This document shows positions 1 through 7,634 of a stretch of DNA of 35,231 nucleotides, in pieces. The DNA comes from Deltaproteobacteria bacterium (GTDB lineage: Bacteria; Desulfobacterota; Dissulfuribacteria; Dissulfuribacterales; QOAL01). Each line of letters starts with the position of its first letter. Within the stretch, counting starts at the first letter, position 1. The notes beneath the pieces were generated by a model. It ran no database searches. It was not told the DNA's origin and saw only the letters and a list, made by a program, of their open reading frames with translations. The stretch lies in the NCBI GenBank assembly GCA_024275145.1, contig JAJRZR010000085.1:1-35231 (forward strand), written 5' to 3'. Both the position numbers and the translations under genes were made by a program.

Positions 1-103
1 ATTGGGAATTTTTTGCCGTGCCATACCCGAATAGTGGCACCGAGGTGTTTATTGATTGACATGACATGAAACGATAAGATAGAAAGGTAATAGGAGAATT
101 AAG

Positions 104-553
104 ATGAAAATTTATACAGACCTGCCAAACGTTCCCGTCACGTCTAAGCAGAAACAGCGGGTAGGCAATGTCGCTTCGAAAGCCGGAAATACATTTGCCG
201 AAAGCCTGCGTGGGGCCATGAATTCTGTTCATGAATCAACTGATTCACCCCAAACGGCTGCCTTGCACCGTGTAACGGCAACCACGCAGACCCGGTTACA
301 GACCGAGGCCATGACTATAGGTGAACAGGCGTTATCCTTGATAGAACACCTCTATACACGATTGGACAATCATGAGACCTCACAAGGGTTACTGGACACT
401 ATTGCATCAGGCCTGTCAGATCAGGTGGAACGGCTTCGGGCAATCAGGGATAGCCTGGAGGAAGGGGACCCTCTCAAACAAATGATTGAACAGATCGGAA
501 TACTTAGTGCAGTGGAATCCGCCAAGATCAACCGTGGCAATTATTCATCATAA
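104..553 (+). CDS. Hypothetical protein, 149 aa, mostly helical
   Basis: I do not recognise a named family. The ATG follows an AGGAG ribosome-binding site at 92-96 with 7-base spacing, which supports a real gene. The protein has no signal peptide and no membrane segment. Residues 1-60 are polar and low in order; the rest is predicted amphipathic helix and ends in SAVESAKINRGNYSS. A short protein with a disordered N-terminus and a helical tail ending in a K-x-NRG-x-Y-like motif resembles small uncharacterised proteins that I associate from memory with flagellar or chemotaxis loci of Desulfobacterota. That association is weak and no flagellar gene is visible here. The next gene in the same direction is a single-domain response regulator about 370 bases on. 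Coding status fairly likely; function unknown. Confidence 0.6.
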   Translation: MKIYTDLPNVPVTSKQKQRVGNVASKAGNTFAESLRGAMNSVHESTDSPQTAALHRVTATTQTRLQTEAMTIGEQALSLIEHLYTRLDNHETSQGLLDTIASGLSDQVERLRAIRDSLEEGDPLKQMIEQIGILSAVESAKINRGNYSS

Positions 554-924
554 GGGTATCTCCAGACCTTCTGCGGCACGTATATTCGATGTCGCACACC
601 CCAGAGGATGAAAACACGGCCAAGGGCAAGATGCACTTTCACGATGGAAATCAGCAAGTATATTTAGGCAAGTATATGAACTCAAATTATGCACTTCAAA
701 TGCCGAATGAAAATACTATTTCTTTCATTTAAGGCGGTTATGACTATTTTGAGACACATAAACATTCGCTCAAAAGGTACTTTGAAATCAACCCAAAGAT
801 GTTCGGCATTTGAAGTACGTTAAAAGAAATAACCATGGGCATATTGTTGATATTTCGGTAAACGGATAGTCCGTATATCGGGGGGAAACGATCTTTTTCA
901 GGTTATCCACGATGAAAGGTGACA
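554..924. other. Intergenic region with one inverted repeat
   Basis: No open reading frame with a ribosome-binding site is seen. The stretch is AT-rich in its middle and contains the 15-bp inverted repeat listed separately (693-816). I see no clear Rho-independent terminator for the upstream gene and no convincing sigma-70 or sigma-54 promoter for the response regulator. Confidence 0.5.
693..816. repeat. Perfect 15-bp inverted repeat bracketing 94 bp
   Basis: ACTTCAAATGCCGAA at 693-707 is matched by its exact reverse complement at 802-816. The 94 bases between carry no gene. No target-site duplication is visible outside the arms. It could be a small non-autonomous mobile element, a remnant of one, or a paired protein-binding site. 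Confidence 0.5.
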
Positions 925-1293
925 ATGACTGAGGATAAGAAGAAACGTATCTTAATCGTAGAAGATGATCCTGAGGTCCGGAGTATGCTGGAGGACTATC
1001 TGTCCTATTTGAACTACGCAACCGATGTCGCAGCGGATGGCCTGGAGGGACTCAGGAAGATAAAAGAACAGGATTATCACCTTGTCATCACGGACATAGC
1101 CATGCCATACGTCAGTGGTATCGGGATCATTTCCATATTGAAACAGGAACATCCAGATGTCCCTGTCATTGCCATCACTGGATATGGCTATCATGCCGAG
1201 GAGCTTGCCCATGAAAAAAAGGCCGATCGCATCATTGGTAAACCGTTCGACATTCAAGAACTGAAAAATGCCATAGAAGAACTCCTTACCTGA
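925..1293 (+). CDS. Single-domain response regulator (CheY-like receiver)
   Basis: This 122-residue protein is a receiver domain only, with no output domain. The acidic pocket is D14/D15 (VEDD), the phospho-acceptor is D57 (VITDIAMP), and the switch and lysine positions are T85 (AITGYG) and K106 (IIGKPFD). All five signature residues are present, so it should be phosphorylated by a histidine kinase. No kinase lies in the window. I chose ATG 925 over an in-frame GTG at 919 because AAAGGTG at 915-921 is correctly spaced for the ATG. As a stand-alone receiver it probably acts through protein contact (motor, kinase or phosphorelay) rather than DNA binding. Confidence 0.93.
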   Translation: MTEDKKKRILIVEDDPEVRSMLEDYLSYLNYATDVAADGLEGLRKIKEQDYHLVITDIAMPYVSGIGIISILKQEHPDVPVIAITGYGYHAEELAHEKKADRIIGKPFDIQELKNAIEELLT

Positions 1294-1818
1294 AATCACC
1301 TCCCTTGCGCTCCATCCCTATAAGTCCGTCCGACAAATCAAGGACTAGGGAGGACTCACCCCCGCCTCCATCCAGTGCCCGCTGCACTCTCCAGGGTTCC
1401 ATTCGCCCGCTTTGCCGCTTGCACAGTTGCCGCATGACAGGTTATAAGAGACCTCTGAAAAAACTTCCTCTTTTACACGATGGCTGTTTACTCATCGGCA
1501 AAAACGCCCCATCTGCCCGGCATGATGTGTTTTTTAGCCTCGCCGACGCCTTAGTCTCGAACAAAACAGTCGTTTTACAGAGGCCTGAAGTATAAGTTAT
1601 GAATCTTGTTCAGCCTACTGCATGTGAAGGCTGTTTCCATATCCAGGACTGCGGCATCGTAACAAACAGTCCACACGAAAGTTGTTACCCGACCCGTTCG
1701 CGTGGATTTTGACCTGTATAACTCACAACATGGCAAATCTGGTAAGAACCCATTGTCATCATGAAATCGATATTCGTAATCCCTTGTAGGTAAGAATTAA
1801 TCATGAAATCCTTGAAAC
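1294..1818. other. Gene-free intergenic region
   Basis: The 525 bases contain no reading frame with credible composition or a ribosome-binding site; an open frame over 1305-1595 is rich in Pro, Ser, Arg and Cys and looks non-coding. The region holds an imperfect inverted-repeat element (1452-1583) and a small hairpin, CAGCCT at 1611-1616 with AGGCTG at 1628-1633. No clear promoter for the glycosyltransferase operon was found. Confidence 0.5.
1452..1583. repeat. Imperfect inverted-repeat element, MITE-like
   Basis: The ends are CCTCTG (1452-1457) and its complement CAGAGG (1578-1583). The arms continue with further complementary blocks: a run of A facing a run of T, CTGTTT facing AAACAG, and CGGC facing GCCG. 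The pattern suggests a degenerate foldback element about 130 bp long. No coding content or target duplication was seen. Confidence 0.35.
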
Positions 1819-2787
1819 ATGCCATCAAAAACTGACAAAAAAATACCACCATACATATCCGTAATCGTGCCTGTCTATAACGAGGCACTCAACCTGTCAC
1901 CCCTGGTTGACCGACTGCTCCATAGCCTGAGGCCAATGGGCAAGCCTTTTGAAATCATCCTTGTCGATGACGGGAGCACAGATGAAGGGCCCCAGATCCT
2001 GCGGGACATCAAGGCCAAGGTACCTGAACTCAAGGTAGTGCTCTTCAGACGCAATTTTGGTCAAAGCGCTGCCATGACCGCTGGATTCGACTATGCCAAA
2101 GGAAATATAGTAATATCTATGGATGGTGATCTTCAAAATGATCCCAGGGACATCCCCCGCCTGGTGGCCAAGCTCGAAGAAGGATACGACGTAGTCAGCG
2201 GCTGGAGGAAAAACCGTAAGGACCCCTTCATATCCAGGAAACTGCCGTCGGTTATAGCCAATTGGATCATAGGAAGATCCACCGGCGTAAGGCTCCATGA
2301 TTACGGATGCTCCCTCAAGGCATACCGCAAGGAGGTGGCCAAGAACCTCCTCCTTTATGGTGAGCTGCATCGGTTCATCCCGGTACTGGCCAGCCTGTAC
2401 GGGGCAAACATCGCCGAGGTGGTTGTAGATCACCACCCCAGGGCCAAGGGAAAGAGTAAGTATGGCATTGGGAGGACATACAGGGTGATTCTTGACCTTC
2501 TGCTGATGCTATTCTTCCAAAAATTCGCCACTAGGCCCCTACAGTTCTTCGGCCTCTCAGGGGGGCTGTTCCTCGCCTCTGGCATATTGATCGAGACCTA
2601 CCTGACATTCCTTAAAATCTTTCTTGGCCAGGATATAGGCAACCGTCCCCTGCTGCTAATGGGGGCGCTGTTCATAATATGTGGCCTAGTACTGGCAGGA
2701 ATCGGCCTGTTGGCAGAACTGGTGATAAGGACCTACTATGAATCCACGGGCAAGAGGATCTATACGGTAAGGGAGGTCCTTGATTGA
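1819..2787 (+). CDS. Family 2 glycosyltransferase, polyprenyl-phosphate sugar type (GtrB/ArnC/DPM1-like)
   Basis: The 322-residue protein has an N-terminal GT-A domain. It shows VIVPVYNEA (15-23), the nucleotide-sugar motif VDDGSTD (49-55) and the metal-binding DGD at 102-104 followed by LQNDP. The C-terminal third carries two strong membrane helices (about 233-257 and 268-293). This layout is that of enzymes that move a sugar from a nucleotide donor to undecaprenyl phosphate on the cytoplasmic face of the inner membrane. It is the first gene of a run of four; its stop codon overlaps the TTG start of the next gene. The exact sugar cannot be read from the sequence. The ATG at 1819 lacks a good ribosome-binding site, but the alignment of the GT-A core supports it. 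Confidence 0.9.
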   Translation: MPSKTDKKIPPYISVIVPVYNEALNLSPLVDRLLHSLRPMGKPFEIILVDDGSTDEGPQILRDIKAKVPELKVVLFRRNFGQSAAMTAGFDYAKGNIVISMDGDLQNDPRDIPRLVAKLEEGYDVVSGWRKNRKDPFISRKLPSVIANWIIGRSTGVRLHDYGCSLKAYRKEVAKNLLLYGELHRFIPVLASLYGANIAEVVVDHHPRAKGKSKYGIGRTYRVILDLLLMLFFQKFATRPLQFFGLSGGLFLASGILIETYLTFLKIFLGQDIGNRPLLLMGALFIICGLVLAGIGLLAELVIRTYYESTGKRIYTVREVLD

Positions 2788-3731
2788 AGCTACGGCTAAA
2801 GGCCACCATAAAGGCCTTGTTGAGAATTGGTATCAGCCTTGGGCTCCTTGCCTGGCTGGTATCCCGTACAGACCCAAGGGGAATAATGGATGCCATACTG
2901 AATCTATCTCCCCTGATATGGGCCCTAGCCTTCTTGATGTATCTCGTCTCCCAGATTGTCAGCAGCCTCAGATGGTACTTCCTGGCCCACGCCCTGGGAT
3001 TTGGAGGGGCCTGGCTCATGTATCTGAAATATTACTTTGTAGGGATGTATTTCAACCTCTTCCTTCCCACGAGCGTGGGTGGTGACGTATTGAAGGTGAT
3101 ATTTCTTTCGAGGGGAACACCCAATAAACTTAGGGCCACCTACAGCATCCTTTCCGACAGGCTCTTCGGATTGGCCGCCATGTTTATCCTGGGGGCAGGG
3201 GCAGCCTTTCTCACTCCCAGTGTACTGCCATCCTATTATCGTTCAATTCTCTATATGGCAGGAGGCGGCTCTGTTGTACTCCTTCTGTTCTTGCCGCTCG
3301 TACACAAGGTCATCAGCAAACTCCTGCCGGTCGTGGGGCAAAGGATCTCGATCATCCTGGCCTTCTGGAGACAGCCAAAGGCACTGTTTGCCGGCATAGG
3401 GCTCTCCCTGGTACTTCAATCACTTGGGATGGGAGCTGTAAGCCTGCTGGCAATAGACATGGGGCTTCCACTCCCTCCAGCCTTCTACTTCGCCGCATTT
3501 CCCCTGGTGGCAATCATAACACTTCTTCCGATCAGCTTTAATGGTATAGGTGTCCGGGAGGGTGGTTTCATCTACTTTCTTGGCCTAAAGGGAGTGTCTT
3601 CCAGTCAGGCCATTACCCTGAGCCTGTGTTTTTTTGCAATCCAGGTCTCTGCCAGCCTCATTGGCGGACTTGCGTATGCCGCAGGTTTTCACAAACAGGT
3701 GATAACAACAACTGAGGACAACGGGCAGTAA
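2784..3731 (+). CDS. Multi-span membrane protein, lysylphosphatidylglycerol-synthase transmembrane / UPF0104 family
   Basis: The 315-residue protein is almost entirely hydrophobic, with about eight membrane helices. It carries the family signature NLFLPTSVGGDVLK (about 91-104) and a second conserved stretch, LPISFNGIGVREGG, in the C-terminal third. Proteins of this family include the flippase half of MprF and the AglD/YbhN-like proteins. The soluble lysyl-transferase domain is absent. Placed between a polyprenyl-phosphate glycosyltransferase and an ArnT-like transferase, it is a reasonable candidate for moving the lipid-linked sugar across the membrane; that role is inference. Translation starts at TTG 2784, inside the previous stop, with GGGAGG at 2771-2776 as ribosome-binding site. 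Confidence 0.85.
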   Translation: MKLRLKATIKALLRIGISLGLLAWLVSRTDPRGIMDAILNLSPLIWALAFLMYLVSQIVSSLRWYFLAHALGFGGAWLMYLKYYFVGMYFNLFLPTSVGGDVLKVIFLSRGTPNKLRATYSILSDRLFGLAAMFILGAGAAFLTPSVLPSYYRSILYMAGGGSVVLLLFLPLVHKVISKLLPVVGQRISIILAFWRQPKALFAGIGLSLVLQSLGMGAVSLLAIDMGLPLPPAFYFAAFPLVAIITLLPISFNGIGVREGGFIYFLGLKGVSSSQAITLSLCFFAIQVSASLIGGLAYAAGFHKQVITTTEDNGQ

Positions 3732-3735
3732 GTTC

Positions 3736-5346
3736 ATGTCTCTTTCACACGAGCTGGATCGGATAAATTACGGAAGAGACAGGGCATTCTGGTTCCTGTT
3801 GGTCGCCCTGTTGGCATGGCGCCTGTTATATCTCCTGGTCGTACCCCTGGATCTATCCCCTGACGAAGCCTATTACTGGGACTGGTCCCGTCACCTTGAT
3901 TGGGGTTACTACAGTAAGCCTCCCATGGTGGCTTGGTTGATTGGCCTGTCCACTTCCATCTTTGGGAACAATGAATTCGGTGTCAGAATGCCTGCGGCTC
4001 TACTTGGTACATGCGCGTTGGTACCTATTTTTCTGATAGGTAAAGGGATTTTCTGCCACAAGACCGGTTTTTTTTCTGCAATCGTGGTGGCTGCCTCCCC
4101 AGCCGCCTGCGTAGGGGCAATGATCATGACCATAGACGCCCCCTTGTTGTTCTTTTGGGCCGTCTCCGTGCTCTTCCTTTTTTACGCAATGGAACCGGAT
4201 GACTACTCCAGGAAAAGCGGAGGGGTTCCCAGGCGCCTCGCACCTGGAAAATACTGGTGGTATCTTACCGGACTGACAGCGGGCCTTGGACTACTGAGCA
4301 AACAGACCATGCTTGCATTCTGGCCCGTGGCCTTTCTCGTGCTGGCTGCCAGCCACTCCAAGAGACATCTCCTGAAAACCATGGGGCCCTACATCGCCCT
4401 TCTGATCTCCATCCTGGCCACGGTTCCGGTGCTCATTTGGAACTGGCATCACCAGTGGATCACCTTTCAACATACGGCCCATCACTTCAAGGGGATAAAC
4501 GCAACGGCCGGCCTTCACTTTGAAACCTTTCTCAGGTTCGTGCTGTCCCAAATAGGTCTTATATCCCCGATCACTTGGTCCCTGATGATGCTAAGCGGTG
4601 CCCTCGGGCTTGTGGTATGGGCACGATGCATACTGTCCAAAAATCCCAAGCCAGGGGGGCAAAATATCCCTTTGCTTACCGGGTTGGGCCCAGCACTTTT
4701 CTTCCTGGTAATGATCCTGAGTCTTCGCCAACAGGTAAATGCCAACTGGCCCGCCCCATTCTATCTGACATCGGCTGTCTTGGTATCGGCCTGGGCGCTG
4801 GGCCATTTCCCTGTATACGGCGCAACCGCACGGCTCAGGATCCTCTTAAGGCCCGGCCTAGTCCTGGGGGCAGCCATGGCCGTTTTTCTATACCTCGTGC
4901 CCTTGCTCCTGCCTGCCTTGCACCTCAATGGCACCGGATTCGATCCCACGGTGCGCCTGAGGGGCTGGCATGAACTTGGGACCGATGTGGGCAAGATCCT
5001 TGAAGACATGCCCAGGCCAGAAAAGACCTTTATCCTGGCCGGTAAAAGACAAATAGTCAGTGAGCTCGCATTTTACGTTCCTGGAACCCCTCGTGTCTAC
5101 AGATGGCACCATAAAGGTGGGGCCAGGGCTGTAACCAGCCAGTACGAGATATGGGGTTCTCCACTTGACAAGACCGGTTGGGACTGCCTGTTCATCTCGA
5201 AGGGAGAACGTAAGCCGCCCGGGGAGCTGGTGAAATCCTTCGAAAAAATGACCCTGGCAAGGATAATCCAAATACCCCTTGGCAATAATCGATCAAGATC
5301 CTTCAGGGTCTATTATTTGAAAAACCTTATCCGCTGGCCGGGATAA
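3736..5346 (+). CDS. ArnT/PMT-type membrane glycosyltransferase (GT39/GT83 superfamily)
   Basis: The 536-residue integral membrane protein has a first membrane helix followed by the periplasmic loop motif SPDEAYYWDWSRHLDWG (about 41-57). D43/E44 is the conserved acidic pair of GT-C enzymes, and YYSKPPMVAWLIG follows. About 10-12 membrane helices occupy residues 15-400, and the last ~130 residues form a soluble periplasmic domain. Known members take a sugar or aminosugar from a polyprenyl-phosphate donor and attach it to lipid A or to secreted proteins. The gene begins 4 bases after the flippase-like gene, and the donor could be made by the first gene of the operon. Acceptor and sugar are not determined. 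Confidence 0.88.
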   Translation: MSLSHELDRINYGRDRAFWFLLVALLAWRLLYLLVVPLDLSPDEAYYWDWSRHLDWGYYSKPPMVAWLIGLSTSIFGNNEFGVRMPAALLGTCALVPIFLIGKGIFCHKTGFFSAIVVAASPAACVGAMIMTIDAPLLFFWAVSVLFLFYAMEPDDYSRKSGGVPRRLAPGKYWWYLTGLTAGLGLLSKQTMLAFWPVAFLVLAASHSKRHLLKTMGPYIALLISILATVPVLIWNWHHQWITFQHTAHHFKGINATAGLHFETFLRFVLSQIGLISPITWSLMMLSGALGLVVWARCILSKNPKPGGQNIPLLTGLGPALFFLVMILSLRQQVNANWPAPFYLTSAVLVSAWALGHFPVYGATARLRILLRPGLVLGAAMAVFLYLVPLLLPALHLNGTGFDPTVRLRGWHELGTDVGKILEDMPRPEKTFILAGKRQIVSELAFYVPGTPRVYRWHHKGGARAVTSQYEIWGSPLDKTGWDCLFISKGERKPPGELVKSFEKMTLARIIQIPLGNNRSRSFRVYYLKNLIRWPG

Positions 5347-5374
5347 CAATCGTCCAGGAGGCATTCAAAAATCC

Positions 5375-5995
5375 ATGCCCATACTGCACTTTATAACCAA
5401 TCTCGACAGAGAGCTCCTGCTGGCAATAAATGGTTCCAGGACACCCGTATTTGACTGGTTGATGCCTATTCTTTCCGATTTTAACAAGGTGGCGCCTGCC
5501 CTTGCCATCCTGATTGCCTGGAGGCTATGGAAGGGCAACAATTATGAAAGAATCATGTGGATAGGGGTAGTTGCCGCCGTTCTTATCGGTGATATGCTCT
5601 GCGCAAGGATCTTAAAGCCCCTTGTAGCAAGACCAAGGCCCTTTATCGTCACAGATGGCATCCACCTTTACAAAAAGGGCGAGTGGCTACTTACTACGCC
5701 CGGAGTGCGTGCCCATTTGGCAGCAAGTATGTCCTGGCCATCTTGTCATGCGGTAAACGCATGGACGGCTGCTGGCTTTATACTTCGTTATTCAAGGGTA
5801 TGGGGGATATTCCTTGCCACGATCGCCCTTGGTATCTCTTATTCCAGGGTATATCTCGGGGTCCATTATCCCCTTGATGTAATATGCGGGGGAATCATTG
5901 GTATCTTGTGGGGATGGCTTGCAGCAGCATCACTCAGACGGACCTTTTCTGCGGACAAGGACATTGTCGGAACGTCCAAGCCTCATCAGGCTTGA
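5375..5995 (+). CDS. PAP2-family phosphatase, undecaprenyl-pyrophosphatase or lipid A phosphatase-like
   Basis: The 206-residue membrane protein has the three phosphatase motifs: K81-x6-R88-P89 (KPLVARPRP), PSCH at 122-125, and S157-R158-x5-H164-x3-D168 (SRVYLGVHYPLD). The second motif is normally PSGH; here Cys replaces Gly, but the catalytic His is kept. Five to six membrane helices surround the motifs, with the active site expected on the periplasmic side. AGGAGG lies at 5356-5361 upstream of ATG 5375. As last gene of the glycosylation operon it probably recycles the lipid carrier or trims a lipid phosphate. Its last 66 bases overlap the end of the convergent SAM-hydrolase gene. Confidence 0.9.
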   Translation: MPILHFITNLDRELLLAINGSRTPVFDWLMPILSDFNKVAPALAILIAWRLWKGNNYERIMWIGVVAAVLIGDMLCARILKPLVARPRPFIVTDGIHLYKKGEWLLTTPGVRAHLAASMSWPSCHAVNAWTAAGFILRYSRVWGIFLATIALGISYSRVYLGVHYPLDVICGGIIGILWGWLAAASLRRTFSADKDIVGTSKPHQA

Positions 5996-6745
5996 GGCGC
6001 TTCCGCGGTTTACGGCAATCTCTAGCAGGCCCAGGCTGCCTTCCAGGGCCAGCGGCGCACCCGGCGGCACATCACTATAGGTGCTTGCCAGTGGTATGTG
6101 CCTTCCACCCGCCTCCACCACCAGAAATTTCCCAGGAATCCACCTACTGTCGGCAGGCACCAGCCTCTTTAGAAGATCCCATGGGATGTCCGTAACCAGG
6201 TTGCCGAACACATCCTTGTATATGACCCTGCCCTGTATCCTGTCAGCCAGAGTTACAGGGTTAAACCACTCCAACAGTTCTATATCCTTGCATACGGGAC
6301 CAAACATACTGGTACTTACACCAGCACTGATATGGGCGGCAACCGGTCCGAATATATCCCTGGCATGGAAGGTGTTACTGACTGGATGCCTGAAATAGGA
6401 AGAATTTTTTATTTCAACGCACCTGTGCTCCCTGTTATCCTTTATGACTCCAGTGAGGATACCATTGTCAGGGGCCACGAAACGATATGACCTTGTTTCG
6501 AGTACAAGGGCTCGACGGCTGGAGCCAACACCAGGATCAACCACTGCCAGGAAGACCGTTCCGACCGGGAAGGCCCTATAGGCGCCCCACAGGTGCATTG
6601 CTCCACAGAATACGTCTTGGGATGGAACCTGGTGGGTAAGGTCCACGATCCGTACCTGGGAATTTATTCCAAGAATTACGCCTTTTACCGTACCTACATA
6701 GGGATCTTTCAGACCGAAATCACTCAAAAAGGCCAATATGCCCAA
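5930..6745 (-). CDS. SAM hydrolase (adenosine-forming), DUF62 / SAM hydroxide adenosyltransferase family
   Basis: The 271-residue protein starts LAFLSDFGLKDPYVG. It carries the family's catalytic set D70 (VVDPGVGSSRR), R77 and H127 (NTFHARDIF), plus APDNG around N94. Family members use a hydroxide ion to split S-adenosylmethionine into adenosine and methionine; related chlorinases and fluorinases use halide instead. The fit is to the hydroxide type. Translation begins at TTG 6745 behind an AGGTGG site, 13 bases after spermidine synthase, so the gene is the third of a SAM-using operon. Its 3' end overlaps the convergent PAP2 gene by 66 bases, leaving no room for a terminator between the two. 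Confidence 0.9.
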   Translation of the reverse strand: MGILAFLSDFGLKDPYVGTVKGVILGINSQVRIVDLTHQVPSQDVFCGAMHLWGAYRAFPVGTVFLAVVDPGVGSSRRALVLETRSYRFVAPDNGILTGVIKDNREHRCVEIKNSSYFRHPVSNTFHARDIFGPVAAHISAGVSTSMFGPVCKDIELLEWFNPVTLADRIQGRVIYKDVFGNLVTDIPWDLLKRLVPADSRWIPGKFLVVEAGGRHIPLASTYSDVPPGAPLALEGSLGLLEIAVNRGSASSLMRLGRSDNVLVRRKGPSE

Positions 6746-6758
6746 GGCCGTTCACCAC

Positions 6759-7634
6759 CTAGAATATGTCCGTTGATTCCACCGGCACCGTTCCATCGTC
6801 CTCATACTCCTCGATGAGTTCGTTCCACCAGGCAGGCAGTGCGAATGACGCCTTGTGCACCGCAGGTGTATAATAACGGCCGCTATACGTAGAAGAAGGA
6901 AGGGCCAGACCCTGTCCGTCCTTGGTGGCCGCCACGAAGGCCATCTCGTCTCCATAGGTTGGTACAGGGGCCCTATAAACCTCAACCCGTGGCAGGATCT
7001 CTGCAAATCTCTTGATCACAAAGGGCATGAGCTTTGGCATGGTAAGCGGGATACCCGATTGCCTGACAACCACACCTGAGTCAGACAGACACGCAGCCAG
7101 ATCTTCATGGAATGGCCGTTCGAACAGTACGACCGCCGGCCCCAATGGATCGGTGGAATCCAAAATTATGAGATCGAATCGCTCTCCCCTGGCCCTGGCC
7201 TCCCTGAGAAACTCTGCACCGTCCCCGATGACAAGCTCCACCCTGGGATCGCGCCAATCGCCGCATATCCCCGGAAGGTACTTACGGCTGGCCCGCAGGA
7301 CCGCCTCGTCCAATTCCACATGCACAATCCTTTTTATATCACTGTACCTGAGGACCTCTCTGAGTGCCCCGCCATCACCCCCCCCGATGATCAGGACCGA
7401 TTCTGTAGTTGTCCGGCGCCCGAGTATAGGGACGTGGACCATCATCTCGTGATAGATAAACTCGTCACGCTCGGTAAGCTGTACAACTCCGCTCAGGACC
7501 AGGACCTTGCCCCACAAGGGTGTATCAAAGATAAACATGTCCTGAAATGGTGTGCGCTCCTCGTACAGCAGTTCAACCTCGTACCCGTGGGAAAACCCAG
7601 GCCCGACTCTCTCGGACCACCAATAGTCAGTCAA
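6759..7634 (-). CDS. speE: Spermidine synthase (aminopropyltransferase)
   Basis: The 291-residue protein matches the SpeE family over its whole length. An N-terminal beta domain contains QLTERDEFIYHEMMVHVPI (about 52-70). It is followed by a Rossmann fold with GGGDGG (84-89), VELDE (106-110) and the catalytic loop ILDSTDP (D159, D162). The enzyme transfers an aminopropyl group from decarboxylated S-adenosylmethionine to putrescine or a related amine in the cytoplasm. Translation starts at TTG 7634, overlapping the stop of the AdoMet-decarboxylase homologue (TTGA), with GGAGG upstream. The C-terminal substrate loop reads PVPTYGDEMAFV, so the amine acceptor may not be plain putrescine. Confidence 0.93.
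   Translation of the reverse strand: MTDYWWSERVGPGFSHGYEVELLYEERTPFQDMFIFDTPLWGKVLVLSGVVQLTERDEFIYHEMMVHVPILGRRTTTESVLIIGGGDGGALREVLRYSDIKRIVHVELDEAVLRASRKYLPGICGDWRDPRVELVIGDGAEFLREARARGERFDLIILDSTDPLGPAVVLFERPFHEDLAACLSDSGVVVRQSGIPLTMPKLMPFVIKRFAEILPRVEVYRAPVPTYGDEMAFVAATKDGQGLALPSSTYSGRYYTPAVHKASFALPAWWNELIEEYEDDGTVPVESTDIF

Noticed and set aside
31-61. Sigma-54-like TGGCAC and a TTGACA box before the first gene
   Set aside because: The TGGCAC element has no GC at the -12 position, and TTGACA (56-61) has no fitting -10 box.
1305-1595. Open frame of 96 codons in the gene-free region
   Set aside because: No ribosome-binding site; composition rich in Pro, Ser, Arg and Cys; it runs across the foldback element.
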